Assembly: GCF_900119185.1 (NCBI RefSeq)
Contig: NZ_FPJE01000012.1
Coordinates: forward strand, 62,001 to 126,000
DNA length: 64,000 nucleotides
DNA from: Sinomicrobium oceani
GTDB taxonomy: Bacteria; Bacteroidota; Bacteroidia; Flavobacteriales; Flavobacteriaceae
Direction: 5' to 3'
Shown here: positions 51,769 to 60,762 of the stretch, in pieces
Numbering within the stretch: position 1 is the stretch's first letter
Layout: each line of letters begins with the position of its first letter
Notes under the pieces: generated by a model
What the model was told of the DNA's origin: nothing
Database searches by the model: none
Seen by the model: the letters and a program-made list of their open reading frames with translations, nothing else
Position numbers and translations under genes: made by a program

Positions 51769-53097
51769 TTATTCTTCTTCTTCGATTTCTCCGGCCCGTT
51801 TGACAATGGCTTCGGGCAGGGACTTTTTGGCTTTGGCCCCCATTTTTTTCAGTTTCTCTATGCTGGTGATAATATTGCCACGGCCTTCGAAGAGTTTGTT
51901 CATGGCTCCTTTATACTCGATTTTGGCTTCGTCCATCTTTTTACCCACTTTGGTCAGGTCGGTGATCAATCCTTCGAATTTATCGTACAGGGCTCCTGCC
52001 TGCCGGGCTATTTCGATGGCATTACGCTGCTGTTTTTCGTTGTTCCACATGGTGTCTATGGTACGTAATGTAGCCAGCAGGGTAGAGGGTGTGACGATAA
52101 CAATATTTTTGTCAAAAGCTTTGTTGTATAGCGAATTGTCCTGGTTTACCGCTATGGCAAATGCAGGTTCTATGGGAATAAACATCAGTACAAAATCCGG
52201 ACTTTCCATTTCATACAGATCCTCGTATTTTTTATCGGACAGCTGCTCTATATGGCGTTTTATAGAGTTGACATGTTCTTTCATAAACAACTCTTTCTGG
52301 TCGTCATCCGCATTGACAAAGCGTTCGTAAGCCGTTAGCGATACTTTGGAGTCTATGATCATTTTTTTACCGTCCGGAAGATGGATGATCACGTCGGGCA
52401 GTACCCGCGACCCGTCTTCTTTGGTAAAACTTTGCTGGATTTCGTATTCGCGCCCTTTTTCGAGACCGCTTTTCTCCAGTACGCGTTCCAGAACAAGTTC
52501 TCCCCAGTTCCCCTGCATTTTGCTGTCTCCTTTCAGGGCCCTTGTCAGATTTTCCGCTTCCTGGGTTATTTTAAGGTTCTGATTTTGCAGATGTATAAGC
52601 TGTTCGCGTAATGCGGAATGGATACTGATGCTTTCTTTCTGGCTCTCTTCTACCTTTTTCTCGAAAAGCAGTATTTTTTCCTGCAGGGGAGTGAGTATGT
52701 TTTTGATGTTTTCCCGGTTCTGCAGCGTGAATTTATTACTTTTTTCATCCAGGATTTTATTGGCCAGGTTTTCGAATTCCCGGGTGAATTTTTCCTGGAG
52801 TTTTTCTACTTCTTCTTTTTGTTCTTCATTCTTTTGCCGAAGGTTGTCGAGCTCGGCTTCCCTTCGGGCGAGTTGCAATCCGGTAGCTTCCTTCTCGCGG
52901 GCGATATCCGCTTTTTCACTATGCAGTTTTTCCAGGTCCTGACGAAGTCCGCTGAGTGCAGCCTGTAACTGCTGTTCTCTTTCGGTCCAGGTGCTCATAC
53001 GGGTTTTGGACTTCAGCCCCTGTATGTATATACCGATGAATACACCTGCAACGGCAGCGACAATGGCGATGATAAAAAGAAGTAAGCTTTCAGGCAT
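51769..53097 (-). CDS. rmuC: DNA recombination protein RmuC homologue
   Basis: A 442-residue protein: N-terminal membrane span (LLLFIIAIVAAVAGVFIGIYIQG), long coiled coil ~35-160 (REQQLQAALSGLRQDLEKL...), and RmuC domain (MQGNWGELVLERVLEKSGLEKGREYEIQ, PDVIIHLPDGKKMIIDSKVSLTAYERF, PDFVLMFIPIEPAFAIA, NIVIVTPSTLLATLRTIDTMW). RmuC limits inversions and rearrangements by acting on DNA structures. C-terminus is Glu-rich (EIEEEE). Confidence 0.95.
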   Translation of the reverse strand: MPESLLLFIIAIVAAVAGVFIGIYIQGLKSKTRMSTWTEREQQLQAALSGLRQDLEKLHSEKADIAREKEATGLQLARREAELDNLRQKNEEQKEEVEKLQEKFTREFENLANKILDEKSNKFTLQNRENIKNILTPLQEKILLFEKKVEESQKESISIHSALREQLIHLQNQNLKITQEAENLTRALKGDSKMQGNWGELVLERVLEKSGLEKGREYEIQQSFTKEDGSRVLPDVIIHLPDGKKMIIDSKVSLTAYERFVNADDDQKELFMKEHVNSIKRHIEQLSDKKYEDLYEMESPDFVLMFIPIEPAFAIAVNQDNSLYNKAFDKNIVIVTPSTLLATLRTIDTMWNNEKQQRNAIEIARQAGALYDKFEGLITDLTKVGKKMDEAKIEYKGAMNKLFEGRGNIITSIEKLKKMGAKAKKSLPEAIVKRAGEIEEEE

Positions 53098-53132
53098 TGG
53101 GATTGCTGTTTTGTAATAGGATAATGATGTTC

Positions 53133-53140
53133 CAAAGATA
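53133..53140 (-). promoter_or_regulatory. TAnnTTTG -7 element for rmuC
   Basis: Minus strand TATCTTTG, 35 bp before the rmuC start. No good -33. Confidence 0.45.
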
Positions 53141-53187
53141 GAATTTTTCCCGGTATGTACGGAGGTGTTCTAAAAAGAAAGACGTGT

Positions 53188-53991
53188 TTACCGGATACGG
53201 AAAGTTCCGGTATTCGGGTCGAATTCGATGAGGTCAGGTGGAAAGAGTTCCCGGAAAGTTCCACGTTCGATCAGTTCGCAGGGCGTTCCGAAATCGGCTC
53301 TTTGCCCGAGCATAACCAGCATTTTATCACAAAGCTGGATAGAAAGATCAATTTCGTGTGAAGAGTACAATATACTCTTTTGTGTTGTGTGGGCCAGGTC
53401 GCGGAGGAGCTTCAGTATATAGGTCTTGTGGTACACATCGAGGTGTGTAGTGGGTTCGTCGAGGATAACCAGTGAGGTATCCTGAGCGATAGCCCGGGCT
53501 ATCATAACTTTTTGAAACTGTCCGTCGCTCAATGTATAACACTTTTTGTGCTGTAGAGTTTCGAGATGGAGCAGGGTAATGGCTTCCCTGACTTTGCGGG
53601 TATCCTCGGCAGTGAGATTGCCTATCCAGTTGGTATAAGGTTGCCTTCCCAGGGCAATGGTTTCGGCAACGGTAAGGTTGCGGGAAGGTATTTGTTCGGT
53701 GAGCACGAGGCTTATTTCCTGTGCCAGTCGGATATTGCTGTAGCTGTCCAGGGTTTTTCCGGAGAGGGTTAGTGTTCCGGACAGTGCGGACTGTATTTTG
53801 GAAAGCGTTCGCAGTAAGGTGGATTTTCCGATCCCGTTGGCTCCTATGACGGCGGTAAGTTCTCCCCGGCTGAGTTCGAACGATATGTCGCGGGCGATGG
53901 TCGTAGTTGCTTTTCGGGAAAGATAACCGATAGCGAGTTTTTCTGCCCGTAAAACCGGATGTCCGGTGATGGATGTCATAGCTGTGGTCAT
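53188..53991 (-). CDS. ABC transporter ATP-binding protein, FecE/BtuD type
   Basis: A 267-residue ATPase: Walker A GANGIGKST at 50-58, signature LSDGQFQKV, Walker B LVILDEPT, then the H-loop SSHEIDLSIQLCDKMLV. Group FecE/FhuC/BtuD, which power import of iron-siderophores, haem or cobalamin. The permease lies 24 bp upstream and the binding protein beyond that, a complete importer in the order binding protein-permease-ATPase. Confidence 0.95.
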   Translation of the reverse strand: MTTAMTSITGHPVLRAEKLAIGYLSRKATTTIARDISFELSRGELTAVIGANGIGKSTLLRTLSKIQSALSGTLTLSGKTLDSYSNIRLAQEISLVLTEQIPSRNLTVAETIALGRQPYTNWIGNLTAEDTRKVREAITLLHLETLQHKKCYTLSDGQFQKVMIARAIAQDTSLVILDEPTTHLDVYHKTYILKLLRDLAHTTQKSILYSSHEIDLSIQLCDKMLVMLGQRADFGTPCELIERGTFRELFPPDLIEFDPNTGTFRIR

Positions 53992-54015
53992 AGGAAGTCC
54001 CTTTTTTCTTTCGCT

Positions 54016-55038
54016 TTAAAAAATCATTTTTTTCTTTCGTACCAATAACCAGATCACTACCGGTGCTCCTACGATCGAAGTGATCGCATTGATGGGCATG
54101 GTATGTTCGCTTGCCGGCCACTGTGCGATAGTATCGCAGATGAGCATCAGTACTGCACCGTAAAGGATAACGGCAGGTAGCAGGATACGATGATTGGTCG
54201 TGTTAAAAACCTGCCGGGTAAGGTGCGGTACCGCAAGACCTATAAAAGCAACCGGTCCGGCAAAAGCGGTGATACTTCCGGCAAGGAGACTTGTTGCTCC
54301 TATGATGAGCAGACGGCTCTGCCTGATGTTGGTTCCCATACTTCGCGCATAATTTTCACCGAGTAGCAATGCATTAAGGCTTTTTAATGCAGCGATGCTC
54401 ATCAGTATACCGGTCGAAAGGATTATGAAAAGCAGCAAAAGTTCATTCCAGCTCATATTTCCCAGGCTGCCGAAAGACCAGAAGATATACTGTTGTAATT
54501 TTTCGGCACTGCTGAAATAAGACAATACACCGACCACAGCAGAAGTTATACTCCCAAACATCAATCCTATAATGAGTATGGCCATCGTATCGCGCACTCT
54601 CAGGGAAACGGAGATAACGGCCAGGAGCACAAGAAAACTACCTGCTGTGGCAGCGATGGCAAAAACGGTACTGCTCAGAAACACCGAAATCCCCAGTGTG
54701 GCTGCTCCCATAATAAGTATAGCGACCCCGAGACTTGCTCCGGAACTTATACCCAGTACAAACGGACCGGCCAGGGGATTTCGGAACAGGGTTTGCATCA
54801 GCAATCCGCTTACCGCAAGCCCGGCGCCTGTCAGCACGGCCATAACGGCTTTCGGAAGGCGATAGTTCAGTACGATATAGGTCCAGGATGGTTTTTCGGT
54901 CTCTCCGCCAAGCAATACGGATAAGATCTGGGAAAACGGAATACGGACCGATCCCATGCTGATGTTCGTGAGAAAACACAGCAGGAGCAATAAGGAAAAC
55001 AGTATAAATGGGATTTTGTATGATCGTACTGCAGGCAA
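54016..55038 (-). CDS. FecCD-family ABC transporter permease
   Basis: A 340-residue inner membrane protein with about ten spans. Family marks: LNYRLPKAVMAVLTGAGLAVSGLLMQTLFRNPLAGPFVLGISSGASLGVA at the N-terminal side, SLNALLLGENYARSMGTNI, and AFAGPVAFIGLAVPHLTR with the coupling helix. One gene forming a homodimer, as in BtuC. 11 bp after the binding-protein gene. Confidence 0.95.
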   Translation of the reverse strand: MPAVRSYKIPFILFSLLLLLCFLTNISMGSVRIPFSQILSVLLGGETEKPSWTYIVLNYRLPKAVMAVLTGAGLAVSGLLMQTLFRNPLAGPFVLGISSGASLGVAILIMGAATLGISVFLSSTVFAIAATAGSFLVLLAVISVSLRVRDTMAILIIGLMFGSITSAVVGVLSYFSSAEKLQQYIFWSFGSLGNMSWNELLLLFIILSTGILMSIAALKSLNALLLGENYARSMGTNIRQSRLLIIGATSLLAGSITAFAGPVAFIGLAVPHLTRQVFNTTNHRILLPAVILYGAVLMLICDTIAQWPASEHTMPINAITSIVGAPVVIWLLVRKKKMIF

Positions 55039-55049
55039 ACCGATTGTTT

Positions 55050-56186
55050 TTAAGGGTTCAGGGGCTTAAAGAAAAAAGGCTCGTAGTCCGGGAGCTTGTC
55101 CGGATGGAAAATGCGGATCAGGTCTTTCAGGATAATATCCGGACGATTCGGTCCCAGTTCAAAATACAGCATACCGATGCCATCCCCTTTGGTCTTGCTG
55201 TAGGTATATATGGTTTTATTCTGAAAGGGTTTGAACTGCGTATAATGCGGATTGGCTTTTTCCAAAGCCGTATAGCTGTCAAAAAGGGTAGGCGATATCC
55301 AGAAATCGGCCGGAGCGGCTTTGTCCAGCACACTTTCCATGCTGAGGAATAAACTGCCGGTATCTTCCGTATCGGCCCAGGGATAACTCCCCCCGGCATC
55401 TTTTATAAACTGTGCAGCCCAGCTTTTCCCTCCCGGTAATATCCACACGGCTTTGTGCATGGCTCCGCTAAGTACCACAGGCCTTTCTTTTATATCCTGC
55501 GTAAGTGCCCTGGCCCTGGAATATTCACTTTCGATATGAGCAAAAATACGGTCTGCCTCTGCCTGTTTATCAAAAAACGGAGCAAAGAATTTAATCCATT
55601 CGGCTTTTCCAAGTGGTGTTTCTTCCACCCAGTCCGCGTTGAAAACTACCGGGATTCCGGAGTTTTTTATCGTTTCGTAAGCTTTGTTATTCGTGTCCAG
55701 TGCAAAACCTATAACGACATCCGGCTGTAGATCAAGCAGCATCTCGGTATTGATACTTTCGTTATTTCCAAGCTCTTTGACGCGTCCTTCGTCGACATTT
55801 TTCCTGGTTTTTTCGGAAGAAATATATTTTGTGGAGGGAAAACCTGTTAGCCGGTCTTCGACCCCGAGGGCTTCGAGGGAAGGAATATGCGTAGTGGAAG
55901 TAACCACGAGACTTTGTATCGGAACATTTATTTTAAGATCATAATCAAGATTTTCCGGTACATCGGCCCCTTTTTCCGTAAGCAGATAAGTAATTCCTTT
56001 TTTGGCATCGGGCCAGGGCGTACGGACTTCGACAAGCGTATAGCCATCAAAACGGGTAATACGGAATCCTTTTGCATATTTTATGGAAACCTCTGTTCCT
56101 TCCGGAGCAGATTCCTGTTGTTTTTCACCCTTACAAGAAAACAGTAAAAGGCCGAAAAACAGGCAAATGGTAAAGCTTCTTATCAT
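55050..56186 (-). CDS. ABC transporter substrate-binding lipoprotein (iron-complex/cobalamin type)
   Basis: A 378-residue lipoprotein (lipobox LFSC, Cys18) of the two-lobed helical-backbone class: STTHIPSLEALGVEDRLTGFPSTKYISS, STINTEM-type stretch SINTEMLLDLQPDVVIGFALD, and SSG-like GGSYPWADTEDTGSLFLSMESVLDKAAPADFWI. The cargo (siderophore, haem or cobalamin) is not readable; no cobalamin riboswitch lies upstream. First gene of the importer operon. Confidence 0.93.
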   Translation of the reverse strand: MIRSFTICLFFGLLLFSCKGEKQQESAPEGTEVSIKYAKGFRITRFDGYTLVEVRTPWPDAKKGITYLLTEKGADVPENLDYDLKINVPIQSLVVTSTTHIPSLEALGVEDRLTGFPSTKYISSEKTRKNVDEGRVKELGNNESINTEMLLDLQPDVVIGFALDTNNKAYETIKNSGIPVVFNADWVEETPLGKAEWIKFFAPFFDKQAEADRIFAHIESEYSRARALTQDIKERPVVLSGAMHKAVWILPGGKSWAAQFIKDAGGSYPWADTEDTGSLFLSMESVLDKAAPADFWISPTLFDSYTALEKANPHYTQFKPFQNKTIYTYSKTKGDGIGMLYFELGPNRPDIILKDLIRIFHPDKLPDYEPFFFKPLNP

Positions 56187-56437
56187 AGTTCAAAAGTAAG
56201 ATAAATTATGCAATATACCGGGATTTGAAGACAGGGCCAATGCAGGATGTGTGAAAAAAGCAGCAGGGTGATCTGGTTTCCCGGGTGGAAAAATACAATA
56301 CTAACAAAAGTGTGCTTCGGAAATTCCGGAAGCGGAGTTAACCCTTTGTTAAATCTCTTACGTAGACTCCGAATGTTTGTGTATTTTAGCACGAAAGTTT
56401 CTAATTGACTAAAATAATCACTTAAACCACAAACGAA

Positions 56438-58378
56438 ATGATGAGACACTTATTGGAAAAAGTCCTCGTGGTTATTGCTTTGTTCTCTATGAGTGCGTAT
56501 GCACAGCAGCCGGGCGATAACAATCAGGGACTGTTTGACGAATTCATGTTTAACCGGGGGAATACATACCGATCTGCTTCGGGGGTTCCGGGACCGGAAT
56601 ACTGGCAGAACGGCGCCGATTATAAAATTGAAGCGGAACTCGATGACCAGACCAATTACCTGAAAGGAAAAATAACGATCACATATCATAACAATAGCCC
56701 GGAGCCTCTCGATTTTATCTGGCTTCAGATGGATCAGAACCGTTTTATGGAAGATTCCAGGGGAACACTGACTACACCAGTAGAAGGAAACAGGTATTCC
56801 GGTGATGTGGACGGAGGGTATAAAGTATCCGAAGTTTCCGCAAAAACCGGGCGCAGGGGTAAAACCTCTTCACGATATATCATTACAGACACCCGTATGC
56901 AGGTTTTCTTTAACGAACCTGTTCCCGCAAAAGGTGGGGAAGCCACGGTTTCGATGAATTTCGAGTTTAAGATCCCCGAAAAGGGGATGGACAGAATGGG
57001 GCGCCTGAATATGAAAAAAGGAGAAGTGTATTCTATGGCACAATGGTACCCGAGAGTCGCTGTTTTTGATGATATCAAAGGATGGAATGTGGAACCTTAT
57101 CTGGGGGCAGGTGAGTTTTACCTGGAATACGGCGATTTCGATTATAAAGTTACCGTTCCTTACGATCATATCGTAGTGGGGTCCGGAGAACTGGTAAATG
57201 CGGGAGATGTGCTCACCAAAGAACAGCAGAACCGTATGAAAGAAGCTGCAGGAAGCGATAAGACCGTGTATATCGTAAAGCCCGAAGAAGTAGGAAATAC
57301 TACAGTAACGAGGCCTAAACAGGATGGCAAAATTACCTGGCATTTTAAAATGAAAAACTCCAGGGATATTGCTTTTGCAAGCTCTAAGGCATTTATATGG
57401 GATGCGGCCCGTATCAACCTGCCAAGCGGGAAAAAGGCTATGGCCCAGTCGGTCTATACCGATGAGAGTGATGGCGAGATGGCATGGACACGCTCTACCG
57501 AATACACTAAAGCTTCTATAGAACACTATTCCAACATGTGGTACGAATATCCTTATCCGGTAGCCGTGAACGTTGCTTCCAACGTAGGCGGTATGGAGTA
57601 TCCCGGAATTGTATTCTGTGGGTATAAGGCAAAAACTGCCGGGCTGTGGGGAGTTACCGATCATGAATTCGGACATATATGGTTTCCGATGATCGTAGGG
57701 AGTAACGAAAGATTGTATGCATGGATGGATGAAGGGTTCAATACTTTTATCAACCATTACAGTACCCTGAACTTTAACAAAGGCGAATACCCTTCAAGAC
57801 TTGAAGCCAGAAGGCTCGTAGGATGGCTTACCGACAAAGGACGCGAAAGTATTTCCACCTACCCGGATGTGGTACAGAGCCAAAACCTTGGAATGGTTGC
57901 TTATTATAAGCCTGCCATAGGCCTGAAAATGCTGCGTGAGTATATTCTCGGACATGAGCGTTTCGACAATGCCTTCAAAGCGTATATCAATGCCTGGGCT
58001 TACAAGCACCCGCAGCCATCGGACTTTTTTAATATTGTGGAGAATGTTGCCGGTGAAAACCTGAACTGGTTCTGGAAAGGATGGTTCTACGGTAATGAAA
58101 ATATAGATCTTTCCATGGATGGAGTACGTCCGGTAGACGGAGGATACCTGCTTAATTTTGGCAATCGTGGCGGACTTCCGATGCCCGTTGTTTTTGAAGT
58201 AACATACTCAGACGGAAGCAAGGAAACCAAGACATTGCCCGTAGAAGTATGGCAACGTGGTGCGGAGTGGACACACTTACTGCAAACTACCAAAGAGATC
58301 AGAAAAATAGAGATAGATCCCGGAAAAGAATTGCCGGACAGCAATATTTCCAATAATACCTGGCCTTCCGAATTTTAG
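56438..58378 (+). CDS. M1-family metallopeptidase (aminopeptidase-like), exported
   Basis: A 646-residue exported peptidase, signal peptide ending SAYAQQPG. N-terminal M1 beta saddle (IEAELDDQTNYLKGKITITYHNNSPEPLDFIWLQM), zinc site HEFGH at 409-413 with Glu432 in DEGFNTF (HExxH-x18-E), and GGMEYPGIVF as the GAMEN-like exopeptidase loop. C-terminal beta domain ~545-640. No T9SS sorting domain visible. Likely digests peptides in the periplasm. Own terminator downstream. Confidence 0.93.
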   Translation: MMRHLLEKVLVVIALFSMSAYAQQPGDNNQGLFDEFMFNRGNTYRSASGVPGPEYWQNGADYKIEAELDDQTNYLKGKITITYHNNSPEPLDFIWLQMDQNRFMEDSRGTLTTPVEGNRYSGDVDGGYKVSEVSAKTGRRGKTSSRYIITDTRMQVFFNEPVPAKGGEATVSMNFEFKIPEKGMDRMGRLNMKKGEVYSMAQWYPRVAVFDDIKGWNVEPYLGAGEFYLEYGDFDYKVTVPYDHIVVGSGELVNAGDVLTKEQQNRMKEAAGSDKTVYIVKPEEVGNTTVTRPKQDGKITWHFKMKNSRDIAFASSKAFIWDAARINLPSGKKAMAQSVYTDESDGEMAWTRSTEYTKASIEHYSNMWYEYPYPVAVNVASNVGGMEYPGIVFCGYKAKTAGLWGVTDHEFGHIWFPMIVGSNERLYAWMDEGFNTFINHYSTLNFNKGEYPSRLEARRLVGWLTDKGRESISTYPDVVQSQNLGMVAYYKPAIGLKMLREYILGHERFDNAFKAYINAWAYKHPQPSDFFNIVENVAGENLNWFWKGWFYGNENIDLSMDGVRPVDGGYLLNFGNRGGLPMPVVFEVTYSDGSKETKTLPVEVWQRGAEWTHLLQTTKEIRKIEIDPGKELPDSNISNNTWPSEF

Positions 58379-58403
58379 GATTCGGAAGAATCGGTTATAA
58401 AGT

Positions 58404-58437
58404 AAAAACGCGGGATCCGAAGAGCCCGCGTTTTTTT
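58404..58437. terminator. Bidirectional terminator between the M1 peptidase and rsmD
   Basis: AAAAACGCGGG pairs with CCCGCGTTTTT over a 10-nt loop, T-run after. It serves both convergent genes. Confidence 0.9.
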
Positions 58438-58449
58438 ATGCCTTTTTTG

Positions 58450-59049
58450 TTACACTATTCTAAGGGGAGATTTTTCCTGGTTTTCTTCCTCCTCATCGCT
58501 TTCATCTTCATCCGGCCATTCAAAAAAACTGAATACGCAGTTTCCGTATTTTCTTGCAAAACTGAAAAAGGGAAGGTGTTCCATATTAGTGAATTTGGAA
58601 TGTTCGACAATGAGAAAACCTTCTTCCTCGAGGAGTTCATTGGCAAAGACCAGTTCGGGTATTTTTGCAAATTCCTCATGGGACATATCATAAGGCGGAT
58701 CAGCAAAAATAATATCCGTGCCGGAACGCGATTTGTCGAGAAACCGGAAGACATCACTCCTGATCACCCGAAGGGGCATATCGAGCTCCTTTGATGTTTT
58801 CTGTATAAATTGTATACATCCTGCATGCATATCCACGCAGGTAATGGAATGAGCTCCGCGGCTGGCAAATTCATAACTGATATTGCCCGTACCCGAAAAC
58901 AGATCGAGAACCGAAACGTCCTGAAGGTAGAAATGATTTTCGAGAATATTGAAAAGCGCTTCCTTGGCGACATCCGTAGTAGGACGTACAGGTAGTTTTT
59001 TCGGAGCCATTAATCTTTTTCCGCGGTATTTTCCCGAGATGATTCGCAT
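58450..59049 (-). CDS. rsmD: 16S rRNA (guanine(966)-N2)-methyltransferase RsmD
   Basis: A 199-residue SAM-dependent methyltransferase: MRIISGKYRGKRL start, PTTDVAKEALFNIL, SAM-binding VLDLFSGTGNISYEFASRGA, and catalytic DPPY in TDIIFADPPYDM. Methylates G966 of 16S rRNA. Ends with an acidic Glu-rich stretch (DEDESDEEEENQEKSPLRIV), unusual for the family and possibly a local extension. It begins 1 bp after the DUF3822 gene ends. Confidence 0.96.
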   Translation of the reverse strand: MRIISGKYRGKRLMAPKKLPVRPTTDVAKEALFNILENHFYLQDVSVLDLFSGTGNISYEFASRGAHSITCVDMHAGCIQFIQKTSKELDMPLRVIRSDVFRFLDKSRSGTDIIFADPPYDMSHEEFAKIPELVFANELLEEEGFLIVEHSKFTNMEHLPFFSFARKYGNCVFSFFEWPDEDESDEEEENQEKSPLRIV

Positions 59050-59050
59050 G

Positions 59051-59881
59051 CTAAAAAGAATTTAAGGAAATAAATTCCCGGTGAGGTTCCAGTAATTCCA
59101 GTCCCCCGGTTTGTTGATATTTACAGTAATTTCTGCCGAAGCGGATGTTTCTGATATAAGTATATACCATGTCGAATAGCGGATCGCCTTCCGCGATATC
59201 CCCGAGGAAATATAGCGGGAATACTTCGGGATCGAGTTCGAGTTGCTCGGCCGTAAACAGGATGTAGTAAATGAAATCTTCTTTATTGGTGTAGTGAAAT
59301 GTATTGTAAAGAAGCAGTTTTTTACGGTCTGTCACCACGATCTCAAAATGCTCTTTTTCTACATGCACATACATGGTAGTCTCTTCTTCCGTGTAGTTTT
59401 GCAACAGGCTCTCTACCAATACGGTAGAGAAATGACGGTATTCGAACTCTCCGAAACGGTCAAAAATGTAGTTATTGATATTTACAAAGGGAATATACAC
59501 ATTGATGAGCCCCAATGTTCCGATATCATCGTAGGTGATAAAATCGGTTTCGAATATCTTCACATTAAATTTCAGGTATTCTGCAAGGTGTTTCTCGCTG
59601 AAAATGGGTTGGGGAACCAATGCAGAAAGGTTATTGTCGTGTATGACATGTACCTTTTTAAAAGGTTGATCGAGAATGTCCGGTCCGTCGAATATTTTTT
59701 CGGTTTCCCTGAGCATGGCCTGCGGAGTACCGGCATCGGAAAAGGAGTGCCGCTCCAGGGCAAAGATGGTTTTGCTGAGACCGTCCAGGATACAAAAAGA
59801 AAGTCCACTCAAGCTTACCTGAATGGACAATTCGTTATAATTTGTTGTAGGATATGTGCTACTTTCTCTTTTTAGAGTCAT
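59051..59881 (-). CDS. DUF3822 protein (actin/hexokinase-like fold, unknown function)
   Basis: A 276-residue cytoplasmic protein: ELSIQVSLSGLSFCILDGLSKTIFALERHSF near the start, VIHDNNLSALVPQPIFSEKHLAEYLKFNVKIFETDFITYDDI in the middle, and HVEKEHFEIVVTDRKKLLLYNTFHYTNKEDFIYYILFTAEQL. DUF3822 is a Bacteroidetes-specific family with an ASKHA-like look. It lies beside rsmD in many flavobacteria. Its start overlaps the previous gene by 23 bp. Confidence 0.9.
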   Translation of the reverse strand: MTLKRESSTYPTTNYNELSIQVSLSGLSFCILDGLSKTIFALERHSFSDAGTPQAMLRETEKIFDGPDILDQPFKKVHVIHDNNLSALVPQPIFSEKHLAEYLKFNVKIFETDFITYDDIGTLGLINVYIPFVNINNYIFDRFGEFEYRHFSTVLVESLLQNYTEEETTMYVHVEKEHFEIVVTDRKKLLLYNTFHYTNKEDFIYYILFTAEQLELDPEVFPLYFLGDIAEGDPLFDMVYTYIRNIRFGRNYCKYQQTGGLELLEPHREFISLNSF

Positions 59882-60509
59882 AGATCATTGGCCAGTTACC
59901 TGTTGTTTTCACTTCATCCATAGAACCTACGATGATTTCCGGACCGTTAACATCATCCACAGAGATGACCTGCTTTTCTTTAGCAACGAGAGCTTTGGGC
60001 TGATCGTGGAGTATAACACTCTTATCTACTTTAGCTTCGAAAACAGCAGCCTGAAAACCACTTCTGCTTATTGTTCCGGCTTTCATGGCAAATTGCTCAT
60101 CGCCGGTAGCATAAGGAACTTTAGCGAGGTTTTTATAACTGTCGGAGTTTTTAAACAGCGAATCTTTCACGGAAACAAAACCTAAAGTATCGATGATTTT
60201 TCCCTCTTTTGGCATGTCAATACGATATACCGGATCGTATTCTACCCAACTTGTGTCTCGTTGCGTAGTAATAGCGAATTCCGCAGTATCTATAAACGTA
60301 ATCAGACTATTGAAATCTTTGGCGAATTTACCGGTAACAGCTCTGTATGCTTCCTGTGAATCCCTGATGTCTTTCAGTTTGTCAATAACCTTGGCATAAC
60401 GTTCTTTTTTCACTTTATCAAATTCTATAGGGTCGTTAACGGACCTGTAAATTTTGTAGGCGAAGAAAATACTCAGAAGCCATAAAGCAATTTGTATCGC
60501 TGTTTTCAT
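59859..60509 (-). CDS. Membrane-anchored protein upstream of DUF3822, unknown function
   Basis: A 216-residue protein with a single N-terminal span (AIQIALWLLSIFFAYKIYRSV) and a soluble part rich in Lys and Asp: DKVKKERYAKVIDKLKDIRDSQEAYRAVTGKFAKDFNSLITFIDTAEFAIT is helical, followed by beta stretches. I do not recognise a named family. It overlaps the DUF3822 gene by 23 bp, so the two are translationally coupled. Possibly an assembly or scaffold partner. Confidence 0.8.
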   Translation of the reverse strand: MKTAIQIALWLLSIFFAYKIYRSVNDPIEFDKVKKERYAKVIDKLKDIRDSQEAYRAVTGKFAKDFNSLITFIDTAEFAITTQRDTSWVEYDPVYRIDMPKEGKIIDTLGFVSVKDSLFKNSDSYKNLAKVPYATGDEQFAMKAGTISRSGFQAAVFEAKVDKSVILHDQPKALVAKEKQVISVDDVNGPEIIVGSMDEVKTTGNWPMIYDSKKRK

Positions 60510-60545
60510 TTTAATCTTTTGATTTTAGTTTAAAGAGGTTTTACG

Positions 60546-60553
60546 CAAAACTA
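60546..60553 (-). promoter_or_regulatory. TAnnTTTG -7 element for the DUF3822/rsmD unit
   Basis: Minus strand TAGTTTTG, 36 bp before the start of the membrane-anchored protein. Confidence 0.5.
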
Positions 60554-60735
60554 CAATTTTTTTTTATTCGGAAAAGTTTTTCCCATTAAAAATGAGTTTG
60601 ACTTTCAAAACTTGAAAAATTGTATAATATGATTACAAAAACTATACCTTTCCCGGTTTAATTCTTAAAAATCTTTATTTTTTTTAATAAGGTGATGTAT
60701 GCGTATGATGATCTGGCTAATCCTAAATCAATTTG

Positions 60736-60743
60736 TACTTTTG
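60736..60743 (+). promoter_or_regulatory. TAnnTTTG -7 element for the RecD-like gene
   Basis: TACTTTTG, 19 bp before the ATG at 60763. This argues against a TTG start at 60733, which would lie inside the promoter. Confidence 0.5.
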
Positions 60744-60762
60744 GCAAAAGAAGTACTTTCGT

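Noticed and set aside
56191-56198. TAnnTTTG element (TACTTTTG, minus) for the binding-protein gene
   Set aside because: It is only 4 bp from the ATG, which would force a leaderless transcript; probably coincidence.
56187-56437. Cobalamin riboswitch before the ABC importer
   Set aside because: No B12-box or recognisable aptamer core was found reading the minus strand; only A/T-rich sequence and weak hairpins.
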